A stretch of 33,062 bases of DNA from Gallionellales bacterium GWA2_55_18 (GTDB taxonomy: Bacteria > Pseudomonadota > Gammaproteobacteria > Burkholderiales > Gallionellaceae). The stretch is taken from NCBI GenBank assembly GCA_001801055.1, contig MGWP01000009.1, forward strand, positions 1 to 33,062. The letters run 5' to 3'. The notes beneath the pieces were generated by a model. That model was not told the origin of the DNA, did not search any database, and worked only from the letters and a program-made list of their open reading frames with translations. A program made the position numbers and the translations under genes. Below, one piece after another: positions 1-7,045 of the stretch (positions within the stretch are counted from its first letter, which is position 1; every line of letters begins with the position of its first letter).

Positions 1-1
1 C

Positions 2-2002
2 CCGCTTGCCACCGAGGTCGAGTCGTTCCGTCCGCGCGCGCAGCAGCGCGAGATGGCGCTGGCGGTGGCCGAGGCGATCCGCGATAACGCGATTCTGGTC
101 GTGGAAGCCGGTACCGGCACCGGCAAGACGTTCGCCTATCTGGTTCCCGCGCTGCTCAACGGCGGCAAGGTGATCATCTCGACCGGCACCAAGAATTTGC
201 AGGATCAGTTATTTCAAAAAGACCTGCCGATGGTGCGCGATGCGCTGAAGGCGCCGGTTTCGGTGGCGTTGCTCAAGGGGCGCGCCAACTATGTGTGCCA
301 CTACCATCTGGAGCGCGCGCAATCGGATGGCTTGTTCAAGACGCGCGAGGACATCAAGCATCTGGGCAAGATCAAGCAATACGCCAAGGTCAGCGATTCC
401 GGCGACAAGAGCGGGCTGGCCGACGTGCCGGAGAACGCGCCAATCTGGATGCAGGTCACCTCGACGCGCGACAACTGCCTCGGACAGGAATGCCCGCAGC
501 ACAAGGAATGCTTCGTGCTCAAGGCGCGCTCCGAGGCGATGAAGGCGGATATCGTGGTGGTGAACCATCACCTGTTCTTTGCCGACGTGATGCTGCGCGA
601 CGAGGGCGTGGCGGAACTGTTGCCCGCGTGCAACACGGTGATTTTCGACGAAGCGCACCAGTTGCCGGAGACCGCCAGCCTGTTCTTCGGCGAGAGCCTG
701 TCCACCACGCTGTTGCTCGATCTCGCCACGGATACGCGCCTCGAAGCGGCGGCTGCGGCCAAGGATTTTGCGCCGCTGCCGAAGGCTGCCGACGAACTGG
801 ACAAGGCCGCGCGCGACTTGCGGCTGGTGTTCAAGAAGGAAGGGCGGCTGCCCGTGCTCGCGACGGAGGATTTCAAGGAATTCGCGCCCGCGCTGAAGAC
901 GCTGGGCGAGAAGCTGGCGCAACTTTCCGGTCTGCTGGAAAAGCAGGCGGAGCGCAGCGAAGGGCTGGAGAATTGCTGGCAGCGCGCGCAGGCTTTGGCG
1001 CAGCAGTTGAAGCAGTGGATGGCTGAACCACCCTCTCCCCAGCCCTCTCCCGTAAACGGGAGAGGGAGTAATAGCTCCCCTCTCCCGCAGGCGGGAGAGG
1101 GGCTGGGGGAGAGGGTGGAAGATGGTTTTGTTAGATGGCTTGAAATCTTCCATCACTCGCTGCAACTCAACACCACGCCGTTATCTATCGCGGAGATTTT
1201 CGAGAAGCAGATCGGCGGCAGTGCGCGCGCATGGATTTTCACTTCCGCGACGCTGGCGGTGAAGCAGGATTTTTCGCATTACCAGGGCGAAATGGGCTTG
1301 CTCAAGGCGAAGACCGCGTGCTGGGACAGCCCGTTCAATTACGCCGAGCAGGCACTGCTGTATGTGCCGCAAAACCTGCCGGAGCCGAACAGCGACGGCT
1401 ACACCGAGGCGGTGGTGCAGGCCGCGCTGCCGCTGATCGGGGCCAGCAAGGGACGCGCGTTTTTCCTGTTCACCAGCCTGCGCGCGATGCAGCGCGCCCA
1501 CGACATCCTGCAAGCCGAATTCGACCGGCGCGGCTGGGACTACCCGCTGCTGTTGCAGGGTGAAGGTTCGCGCAGCGAGTTGCTGACGCGCTTCCGCTCG
1601 TTGGGCAACGCGGTGCTGCTCGGCAGCCAGTCGTTCTGGGAAGGTGTGGACGTGCGCGGCGAAGCCTTATCATTGGTTATCATCGACAAGCTGCCGTTCG
1701 CCCCGCCGGACGATCCGGTGTTGGCGGCGCGCATCGCGCAACTCAACAAACAGGGGCGCAACGCGTTCATGGAATACCAGTTGCCGCGCACCATCATCAC
1801 GTTGAAACAAGGCGCGGGAAGATTGATCCGCGATGAAACCGATCGGGGCGTGCTGATGATTTGTGACCCGCGCATCATCGGCAAGCACTACGGCAAGCGC
1901 ATCTGGCAAAGCCTGCCGCCATTCAAGCGCACCAGGGATGAAAAGGTGGCGGTGGAGTTTTTTAACGGGGCTATGTCAACCAGCAGCCCATCACCTGATT
2001 GA
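2..2002 (+). CDS. DinG/YoaA-family ATP-dependent Fe-S DNA helicase (5' end outside window)
   Basis: XPD/DinG-like superfamily 2 helicase, expected to unwind DNA 5'->3' in repair. The frame is open to the left edge, and the residues before the first ATG at 53 (FRPRAQQREMALAVAEAI) are the conserved Q-motif region, so the true start lies upstream and the ATG at 53 is internal. Numbering from that ATG, Walker A is EAGTGTGKT (residues 18-26). Four cysteines of the Fe-S domain are visible at C82, C142, C147 and C153, and the DEAH box (FDEAHQLPE) is at 647-658. The C-terminal helicase motifs include SFWEGVDVRGE and QGAGRLIRDETDRG. Residues about 326-355 (Pro/Gly-rich) are not part of the family fold; they are encoded by a palindromic repeat inserted in frame. 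YoaA is the closer match by length, but dinG cannot be excluded. Confidence 0.93.
   Translation, partial: PLATEVESFRPRAQQREMALAVAEAIRDNAILVVEAGTGTGKTFAYLVPALLNGGKVIISTGTKNLQDQLFQKDLPMVRDALKAPVSVALLKGRANYVCHYHLERAQSDGLFKTREDIKHLGKIKQYAKVSDSGDKSGLADVPENAPIWMQVTSTRDNCLGQECPQHKECFVLKARSEAMKADIVVVNHHLFFADVMLRDEGVAELLPACNTVIFDEAHQLPETASLFFGESLSTTLLLDLATDTRLEAAAAAKDFAPLPKAADELDKAARDLRLVFKKEGRLPVLATEDFKEFAPALKTLGEKLAQLSGLLEKQAERSEGLENCWQRAQALAQQLKQWMAEPPSPQPSPVNGRGSNSSPLPQAGEGLGERVEDGFVRWLEIFHHSLQLNTTPLSIAEIFEKQIGGSARAWIFTSATLAVKQDFSHYQGEMGLLKAKTACWDSPFNYAEQALLYVPQNLPEPNSDGYTEAVVQAALPLIGASKGRAFFLFTSLRAMQRAHDILQAEFDRRGWDYPLLLQGEGSRSELLTRFRSLGNAVLLGSQSFWEGVDVRGEALSLVIIDKLPFAPPDDPVLAARIAQLNKQGRNAFMEYQLPRTIITLKQGAGRLIRDETDRGVLMICDPRIIGKHYGKRIWQSLPPFKRTRDEKVAVEFFNGAMSTSSPSPD
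1029..1118. repeat. REP-like compound palindrome inserted in frame in the helicase gene
   Basis: Outer arms pair 1029-1045 (ccaccctctccccagcc) with 1101-1118 (one extra G). Two inner hairpins are built on CTCTCCC/GGGAGAG, one around 1045-1065 and one around 1078-1101. The element is 90 bp, a multiple of three, and has no stop in the gene's frame. A related copy lies at 8946-8982 between nuoB and nuoC. Confidence 0.85.
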
Positions 2003-2004
2003 AT

Positions 2005-2085
2005 TGTAGGAGCGGGAGCATGTCCTGAGCCTGTCGAAGCGGCTTGCGAACATTTCCAATATCGCGGGCGTGGCCCGCTCCTACA
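2005..2085. repeat. Inverted repeat between convergent genes, possible bidirectional terminator
   Basis: A 12-bp perfect inverted repeat (tgtaggagcggg at 2005-2016, cccgctcctaca at 2074-2085) fills the gap between the convergent helicase and serB stops. Inside it are a small gcgggc/gcccgc hairpin (2064-2078) and a 22-bp dispersed repeat (2021-2042). The latter recurs in exact reverse complement at 23596-23617. A run of T/A-rich bases follows. A transcription-terminating role for both genes is inferred from position only. Confidence 0.6.
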
Positions 2086-2092
2086 TTTATTT

Positions 2093-2929
2093 TTATTGCC
2101 CCAGCAGATTCACCAGCCCGTCCAGCCCGACAAAATTCAGCGCATAGCTGGCCTGCTCGCGCACCACCGGCTTGGCGTGGTAGGCGATGCTGACACCCGC
2201 CTGCGCCATCATTTTCAGGTCGTTTGCGCCGTCGCCCATGGCGATGACCTGTTCCGGCTTGAGTCCCAGCTCCGCGCGAATTTTTACCAGCCAGTCGGCC
2301 TTGCCTTGTGCGTCAAAGATTTTCCCCAGCACCTTGCCGGTGAGCTTGCCGCCCACAATTTCCAGCGTGTTGGCGTGGGTAAAATCAAGCCCCAGCCTCG
2401 GCTTGAGGCGCTCGGTGAAAAACAGGAAGCCGCCGGACACCAGCAGTATTTTGATGCCCTGCGCATGCAGGGCTTCGAGCATGGTTTCAGCGCCGGGCGA
2501 GAGCCGCAGGCGTTCGTCGTACACCCGCTGCAGGGCGCTCTCGTCCAATCCTTCCAGCAGCGCCACACGGCGACGTAGACTTTCGGCGAAATCGATTTCG
2601 CCACGCATCGCCGATTCGGTAATTGCCGCGACCTGCGGTTTGAGCCCCTGCATGTCGGCAATCTCGTCGATGCATTCGATGGTGATCAAGGTGGAATCCA
2701 TGTCAGTCACCAACAGCCCGAAATCCTTCAGTGAGCGGCCACGCGGCACAAAGCCGTAATCCAGTTGATGTTCGAAACAGTAGCGCGCAATGTCGGGGTG
2801 CGCCTGCGCTTCGGTGAGGCGGTAGGCATACTCGGCGATCTGTTCGCGCTGCTTGGCCTGCGCCAATCCGGCGAGGTGGATCAAGTGAACAGCGGCGATA
2901 GAGTGGGTAGCCTGGATGACAAGGTTCAT
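2093..2929 (-). CDS. serB: Phosphoserine phosphatase
   Basis: Last step of serine biosynthesis: hydrolysis of O-phospho-L-serine to serine; cytosolic HAD-superfamily enzyme. With the start at 2929 (278 aa), motif I is DMDST with D76 as nucleophile and D78 as acid/base. Further on are the Ser motif LLVSGGF, a downstream Lys, and the motif III/IV segment GDGANDLKMM that holds Mg2+. The N-terminal roughly 65 residues form the shorter regulatory-type extension seen in many proteobacterial SerB proteins. The ATG at 2929 is chosen because GGAA lies 7 nt upstream; an in-frame TTG at 2980 would add 17 unconserved residues. It is convergent with the helicase and divergent from the pentapeptide gene. 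Confidence 0.95.
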   Translation of the reverse strand: MNLVIQATHSIAAVHLIHLAGLAQAKQREQIAEYAYRLTEAQAHPDIARYCFEHQLDYGFVPRGRSLKDFGLLVTDMDSTLITIECIDEIADMQGLKPQVAAITESAMRGEIDFAESLRRRVALLEGLDESALQRVYDERLRLSPGAETMLEALHAQGIKILLVSGGFLFFTERLKPRLGLDFTHANTLEIVGGKLTGKVLGKIFDAQGKADWLVKIRAELGLKPEQVIAMGDGANDLKMMAQAGVSIAYHAKPVVREQASYALNFVGLDGLVNLLGQ

Positions 2930-3047
2930 GAATTTGTTCCGTGATGTAAAAATAGGCGGTGCCGTTTTGGCTGGCGGCAATTATCCGTCATTTCAGCCGG
3001 ATTTTCCTGCCGTGTACATTTGAAAGTCAAGGTCTTGCACTCTCTTG

Positions 3048-3117
3048 GGAGCGCGGGCATCTTGCCCGCATTATGATCATAGATCATGTAAACCTGCGGG
3101 CAAGATGCCCGCGCTCC
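3048..3117. repeat. 23-bp perfect inverted repeat in serB/pentapeptide intergenic region
   Basis: The arms 3048-3070 and 3095-3117 are exact reverse complements (ggagcgcgggcatcttgcc... and its complement) around a 24-nt AT-rich loop containing atgatcatagatcat. The region 2930-3250 is otherwise free of genes. It lies between divergent genes, so it is more likely a dispersed repeat than a terminator. Confidence 0.85.
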
Positions 3118-3250
3118 AAAAAACCGTTAATTATTCTGCGAACTTTGATCGACCAACACCTTCAAATGCACCCTTTCCTGCCCGATAAAAAGACTAAAGT
3201 GAGTCGGCGCGGTAAACTACCTAAAATTGCCAATGAGTGAGGATGGTCCC

Positions 3251-3862
3251 ATGAAAATTACTAGCTGTTTTGCCATTATCGTCGCCATGCTATTTGCCTC
3301 CGCAGCCGAAGCGCAGCAAACCATCAATGGCTGCCTGATCAAACGCAGAACCAGTTGCCCCGGCGCCAATCTCGCCGGTATGGATTTGACCAAGTCAAAT
3401 TTATCCAATGCCGATCTGTCGAGCGCCAATCTATCCGGCGCCAACCTGAGCGCCGATAAGATCGCCGATACCAACCTGACCAAGGCAAACCTGTCCGGCG
3501 CCAACCTCACAGGAACCATTCTTTCCGGAACCTACCTGAACAGCGCAAATTTATCACGCGCCACCCTTGATAAGGCCGACCTGTCGCAAGCCACCCTGCC
3601 GGATGCCAATCTCAGGGAGGCCAGCCTTGCGGGCACCAACTTATCCATGACCAATCTCAAGGGAGCCGACCTGACCGGCGCCAACGCGAAGGGTGCGATA
3701 TTCATCATGTCCAGCCTGACCAATGCCAACCTCACCCGCGCAGACCTTACGGAAGCCACGCTGGTCGGCACCGATTTGCGCAATGCTATTTTGGTCGGCA
3801 CAAAATTCTGCAAAACCACCATGCCGGACAGGAGTGTCAATAACAGCGGCTGCCCAAAATAA
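3251..3862 (+). CDS. Secreted pentapeptide-repeat protein
   Basis: 204-aa protein of unknown function. The start at 3251 is favoured because GAGGA lies about 7 nt upstream and the product then begins with a clear signal peptide (MKITSCFAIIVAML...ASAAEA|QQ), so it should be exported. Residues about 35-185 are consecutive A(N/D)LXX pentapeptides (for example ANLSGANLSG, ADLTGANAKG), which fold as a right-handed quadrilateral beta-helix. Cysteines flank the helix: C27 and C35 near the N-terminus and two in the tail (KFCKTT, NSGCPK). These may form disulfides in the periplasm. It stands alone between serB and tpiA. No catalytic motif is visible, and a gyrase-protection role (Qnr/MfpA-like) is unlikely for an exported protein. 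Confidence 0.85.
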   Translation: MKITSCFAIIVAMLFASAAEAQQTINGCLIKRRTSCPGANLAGMDLTKSNLSNADLSSANLSGANLSADKIADTNLTKANLSGANLTGTILSGTYLNSANLSRATLDKADLSQATLPDANLREASLAGTNLSMTNLKGADLTGANAKGAIFIMSSLTNANLTRADLTEATLVGTDLRNAILVGTKFCKTTMPDRSVNNSGCPK

Positions 3863-3883
3863 ACCCGGATAACTTCAGGGTTT
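3861..3883 (+). terminator. Weak terminator-like hairpin after the pentapeptide gene
   Basis: A 6-bp stem aaaccc/gggttt with an 11-nt loop starts at the gene's stop codon region and is followed by a few T residues. The stem is short, so this is a weak call. Confidence 0.3.
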
Positions 3884-3916
3884 TCCCGCACATTTATTTC
3901 GACCAGTCATGTTTCA

Positions 3917-3945
3917 TTGACCGTTGTTCTTTTCGCGGGTAGGAT
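3917..3945 (+). promoter_or_regulatory. Putative sigma70 promoter of tpiA-secG
   Basis: TTGACC (3917-3922), a 17-bp spacer and TAGGAT (3940-3945) lie 33 bp before the tpiA start. The -35 is 5/6 to consensus and the -10 is 4/6. Based on pattern only. Confidence 0.45.
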
Positions 3946-3977
3946 TGCGCACTTTTTGCAGTTAATGGGCTAGTACA

Positions 3978-4736
3978 ATGCGCCGAAAATTAGTTGCCGG
4001 AAATTGGAAAATGTACGGGGGTCTAGCCCGGAATGCCGAGTTGCTGGATGCCGTGCGTAGCGGCATGGATCAAATCCTGGGTGTTGATTGCGCGGTTTGC
4101 GTGCCGTTTCCGTATCTGTCTCAGGCGCAGCAAAAACTGTCCGGCAGCAGCGTCAAATGGGGCGCGCAGAATGTCCACCAGTCAGAAAAGGGGGCATTCA
4201 CCGGCGAAGTGTCCGCAACGATGTTGCGCGACTTCGGTTGCAGCTATGCAATTGTCGGGCACTCCGAGCGTCGCGCTTATTTTGGCGAGGATAGCCGTCT
4301 GGTGGCCGAGAAGTTTTTGGCGGCGCAGCAGGCGGGCATTACCCCTATTTTGTGTGTGGGTGAAACGCTGGAACAGCGTGAAAACGGAATTACCGAAAGT
4401 GTGGTTGCCGGACAATTGGATGCACTGATCCAACTGGGTGGCGTGCAGGCATTGCAAAACGGGGTGGTAGCGTACGAGCCGGTGTGGGCTATCGGCACCG
4501 GCAAAACCGCCACTTCGGAGCAGGCGCAAGCGATCCATGCGTTTATCCGCCAGCGGGTTGCTTCCCTTGATAGTCAAGTTGCCGCGAAGTTAGGTATACT
4601 CTATGGTGGCAGTGTAAAGGCGAATAACGCGGCAGAGTTGTTTGCGATGCCGGATATTGATGGCGGCTTGATCGGCGGCGCTGCTCTTGTGGCGGATGAT
4701 TTTCTGGCGATCTGCCGCGCGGGTGCACGGACATAA
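3978..4736 (+). CDS. tpiA: Triose-phosphate isomerase
   Basis: Cytosolic glycolytic/gluconeogenic enzyme interconverting dihydroxyacetone phosphate and glyceraldehyde 3-phosphate. 252 aa, the usual family length. Visible signatures are GNWKM with catalytic K11, the electrophile histidine in YAIVGHSERR (H94), the catalytic base E166 in VAYEPVWAIGTGK followed by the mobile loop, and the phosphate-binding segments YGGSVKANN and GLIGGAAL near the C-terminus. It is followed closely by secG, an arrangement common in betaproteobacteria. All catalytic residues are intact. Confidence 0.98.
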   Translation: MRRKLVAGNWKMYGGLARNAELLDAVRSGMDQILGVDCAVCVPFPYLSQAQQKLSGSSVKWGAQNVHQSEKGAFTGEVSATMLRDFGCSYAIVGHSERRAYFGEDSRLVAEKFLAAQQAGITPILCVGETLEQRENGITESVVAGQLDALIQLGGVQALQNGVVAYEPVWAIGTGKTATSEQAQAIHAFIRQRVASLDSQVAAKLGILYGGSVKANNAAELFAMPDIDGGLIGGAALVADDFLAICRAGART

Positions 4737-4778
4737 GGTTTTTCGTTTTGGATTAGATTTGTTTTTTTGGAGTTGTGT

Positions 4779-5117
4779 GTGGAAACATTAGTTTGGGTAG
4801 TACACGTTATAACGGCTGTGGTGTTAATCGGGCTGGTGCTGATGCAGCACGGCAAGGGTGCCGACATGGGTGCGGCATTTGGCACCGGTTCGGCAGGCAG
4901 TCTGTTCGGTTCCAGCGGTTCCGCGAATTTTCTCAGCCGTAGCACGGCAGTCGCTGCGACACTGTTCTTTATTACCAGTTTGGCGCTGACTTATATATAT
5001 GCTCACCCCGCGCAGCAGCAGGGGGTAATGGATAAAGTGAAGCCAGTCGCCACCCAAGCGGCTCCGGCTGCGCCTAGCCCTGCCGACGACTCGAAGTCCA
5101 GGGAGATTCCAAAATAA
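4779..5117 (+). CDS. secG: Preprotein translocase subunit SecG
   Basis: Small inner-membrane subunit of the SecYEG channel that assists SecA-driven export. 112 aa from the GTG at 4779, which has TTGGAG 6 nt upstream; the more upstream in-frame TTG at 4767 overlaps that ribosome site and is not used. Two membrane segments are visible (residues about 3-22 and 52-72). Between them lies the conserved cytosolic stretch with [14 protein letters not shown] and the GS-rich [13 protein letters not shown]. The C-terminal tail is Ala/Pro-rich and probably variable. It lies 42 bp after tpiA with no terminator between, so the two are likely co-transcribed, with tRNA-Leu following 32 bp later. Confidence 0.95.
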   Translation: METLVWVVHVITAVVLIGLVLMQHGKGADMGAAFGTGSAGSLFGSSGSANFLSRSTAVAATLFFITSLALTYIYAHPAQQQGVMDKVKPVATQAAPAAPSPADDSKSREIPK

Positions 5118-5149
5118 TTTTTGCCCCGAGATAATTTTGCAGCAGCATT

Positions 5150-5236
5150 GCGGTTGTGGTGGAATTGGTAGACACGCTAGCTTGAGGGGCTAGTGCTCGC
5201 AAGAGCGTGGGAGTTCGAGTCTCCCCATCCGCACCA
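5150..5236 (+). tRNA. tRNA-Leu (anticodon GAG)
   Basis: 87-nt class II tRNA with encoded CCA (5234-5236). The anticodon stem ctagc/gctag encloses loop TTGAGGG with anticodon GAG at 5184-5186. The long variable arm (tgctcgcaagagcg) and the T arm gggag-TTCGAGT-ctccc are clear. The acceptor stem GCGGTTG/CATCCGC pairs at six of seven positions and has a U5-U68 mismatch. An integrase remnant starts 165 bp downstream. Confidence 0.95.
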
Positions 5237-5372
5237 TTCATTAGTATCAGGCGATTTCATCAAGTTTCAGTAGAATCGTTAAAGCCCTTAAATACTGATA
5301 GTTAATTAAATTTGAGTATCAGTTAGTGTCAGGAGTTATCTTGACATCTCAAGGGTTTTTAGTAGTACGGCT

Positions 5373-5396
5373 GGTAACAGAGAATCTCTTGTTACC
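5373..5396. repeat. GGTAAC/GTTACC hairpin before the integrase remnant
   Basis: Inverted repeat ggtaacagaga / tctcttgttacc followed by AAAAAA and the ATG of the integrase fragment. A similar hairpin followed by a poly-A run occurs at 7881-7914. Confidence 0.5.
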
Positions 5397-5401
5397 AAAA
5401 A

Positions 5402-5600
5402 ATGCCAAAGCAAGTTCCACCCCTTACCAGCACTCAGATTAAGAATGTTAGGCCATCAGCTAAACCATCGACGATGTTTGATGGAATGGAAGCTGGTTTG
5501 CACCTCTTGGTTTAGCCCAATGGTACCCCCCCTTCCGCCTTATAAAGTCCATATTGGTGGTAAAGACCGCCGTCAGACACTTGGTACATCGCTGGCGGGG
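5402..5600 (+). pseudogene. P4-family tyrosine integrase, N-terminal remnant
   Basis: From the ATG at 5402 the frame reads MPKQVPPLTSTQIKNVRPSA... FDGMEAGLHLLV, the N-terminal arm-binding (DUF4102) domain of P4-type integrases. It then hits TAG at 5513. After a frameshift the family signature resumes as YKVHIGGKDRRQTLGTS (from 5541). No core-binding or catalytic domain follows, because the sequence passes directly into a Sir2-like segment at 5601. Stop, frameshift and truncation together mark it as dead. Its position just downstream of tRNA-Leu fits the insertion habit of this family. Confidence 0.8.
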
Positions 5601-5675
5601 CTGTTGGTGACAGCCGGTGCTGGGGTGGGTATGGACTCTGGCCTACCTGATTTCAGGGATAAAATGATGTGTTAG
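5601..5675 (+). pseudogene. Sir2 (sirtuin) N-terminal fragment fused to the integrase remnant
   Basis: The frame reads LLVTAGAGVGMDSGLPDFRD then diverges to a stop at 5673. This is the NAD-binding GAGxS...GxPDFR signature of sirtuins. Only this signature is present, so it is a fragment left by a deletion joining integrase and sirtuin sequence. A longer related fragment lies at 7392-7653. Confidence 0.75.
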
Positions 5676-5736
5676 CGCCGACATCAGCGTCTTGGCTAAA
5701 CATAGTTGTAGCCAAGGTGCCTTGTGACTGTCAGCT

Positions 5737-5993
5737 ATGAGCCTAAAAAACGCAGTTGAAGCCACTTAAATTGACTGCGAGCCATGTGGATAGTGGCTCT
5801 TGAAGGTTTTAATGGCTTCTCCAAACAGGTGAGATTAGTACGAATAGCATGGGCAGGCTGTAAACCTCGCCTTTGCTTGCCTCCAGCCGATTCATGGCAA
5901 ACGCGGAGCAGTTGATTTTTTGACGCAAACGCATGCCAGTATTGAGTTGCAGCTATTTTTAACAAAAATTTCAACTGCGTTTTTTAGGATGAG
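5737..5993. mobile_element. MITE-like element with 19-bp TIRs and 5-bp target duplication
   Basis: Exact 19-bp terminal inverted repeats lie at 5742-5760 (cctaaaaaacgcagttgaa) and 5970-5988. They are flanked immediately by the direct repeat ATGAG (5737-5741 and 5989-5993). The element proper is 247 bp, too small for a full transposase. The minus strand between the TIRs has a 79-codon open frame (5974-5735) rich in basic residues. It may be the remnant 3' end of a parental transposase, but no family was recognised. It sits in the decayed region upstream of the FGE-like gene. Confidence 0.85.
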
Positions 5994-6155
5994 ACAGATT
6001 GGAGCCAATCACGAATAGCAGCTTCCAAGCAGTCTGATAGAATTACCTGAGAGAAAAACTCCAGTGACTACTTTCGCACGGTGAGTTTTGCGAGTCGAAT
6101 GGCCGCAGTGTGCCAACAGTGGCTTTAGTTGTCTCAGCTTATGAGGAGAAGGTTT

Positions 6156-6962
6156 ATGTATACACGCAAGAATGCAGCAATGCCGCTCGCCTCCGCGCTT
6201 CTTGTTTTGTCGCTATCAAGTTGGATGCCAGCAGTGCATGCTGAAGCCGAAATGAAACCCGGCAAAGTATTCAGAGACTGCCTGGATTGTCCCGAGATGG
6301 TCATCCTTCCGCCTGGTAGTTTCAACATGGGCTCAAGCAAAGGAGGCCATGAAAGCCCCGCCCACAGCGTCACAATCGGTAAGCCATTCGCCATCGGTAA
6401 AACCGAAGTTACCCAAGGCCAATGGAAAGCGGTTATGGGCAACAACCCCAGCGACTTTGACAACTGCGGCGGCACTTGTCCGGTAGAAAATGTAAGCTGG
6501 TACGATGCCAAAGAATTCATCCAGAGACTCAACAGCAAGACCGGCAAGCAATACCGCCTGCCGAGCGAGGCCGAATGGGAATATGCCTGCCGCGCCGGAG
6601 GGCGGCAGGAATACTGCGGCAGCGACAGTCTGGACAGCGTCGGCTGGTATGGCGCATATGCAACGCCGGTGGGGAATAGCGCCAAGACGACCAACCGGGT
6701 AGCGACCAAACAGGCGAATGCCTTCGGCCTGTATGACATGAGCGGCAACGTCTTTGAATGGGTGGAGGATAGTTACCACGACAGCTATAATGGCGCTCCG
6801 ACTGATGGCAGCGCTTGGTCGGGAGATGGCGCGAAGCGCGTGCTTCGCGGCGGCTCGTGGTTCAGCGTCCCGAGTCTCGCGCGCTCCGTCGTCCGCATCA
6901 ACGTCACACCTGCGTACCGGGACTACGACGACGGTTTCCGGGTGGCGAGAACGCTCCCGTAA
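6156..6962 (+). CDS. Exported FGE-sulfatase (SUMF1)-fold protein lacking catalytic cysteines
   Basis: 268 aa. The start at 6156 is set by AGGAGAAGG 5-6 nt upstream. Residues 1-28 form a signal peptide (MYTRKNAAM... ending AVHA|EAE), so the protein is exported. The rest is one formylglycine-generating-enzyme-type domain. Visible signatures are MVILPPGSFNMGS, the E/VTQGQWKAVMGNNPS block, PVENVSWYDAKEF, YRLPSEAEWEYACRAG, NAFGLYDMSGNVFEWVED, RVLRGGSWF and C-terminal GFRVAR. The two active-site cysteines of true FGE (after the GGS block) are not present, so sulfatase activation is unlikely; many such proteins are accessory or binding proteins. No sulfatase or kinase gene is nearby. It is the only apparently intact gene in the tRNA-Leu island. 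Confidence 0.88.
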   Translation: MYTRKNAAMPLASALLVLSLSSWMPAVHAEAEMKPGKVFRDCLDCPEMVILPPGSFNMGSSKGGHESPAHSVTIGKPFAIGKTEVTQGQWKAVMGNNPSDFDNCGGTCPVENVSWYDAKEFIQRLNSKTGKQYRLPSEAEWEYACRAGGRQEYCGSDSLDSVGWYGAYATPVGNSAKTTNRVATKQANAFGLYDMSGNVFEWVEDSYHDSYNGAPTDGSAWSGDGAKRVLRGGSWFSVPSLARSVVRINVTPAYRDYDDGFRVARTLP

Positions 6963-6980
6963 CGTAGTGTAGTGAAGCGA

Positions 6981-7045
6981 AGAGCAGAGCAGAGCAGAGC
7001 AGAGCAGAGCAGAGCAGAGCAGAGCAGAGCAGAGCAGAGCAGAGC
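6981..7045. repeat. (AGAGC)13 pentanucleotide microsatellite
   Basis: Thirteen uninterrupted AGAGC units followed by AGAGA, beginning 19 nt after the FGE-like stop codon. The unit length is not a multiple of three. The repeat lies inside a short open frame from a GTG at 6972, but no ribosome site supports translation. Confidence 0.97.

Noticed and set aside
209-1165. Minus-strand frame of 318 codons opposite the helicase gene
   Set aside because: Antisense shadow of a high-GC gene; low-complexity Arg/Gln-rich product.
53-2002. Taking the helicase as a complete gene starting at 53
   Set aside because: The frame is open to the window edge and the preceding residues match the conserved N-terminal Q-motif region.
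5735-5974. 79-codon minus-strand frame inside the MITE-like element
   Set aside because: Occupies the element's interior and one TIR; no family match. Possibly a transposase relic, so described within the element rather than as a gene.
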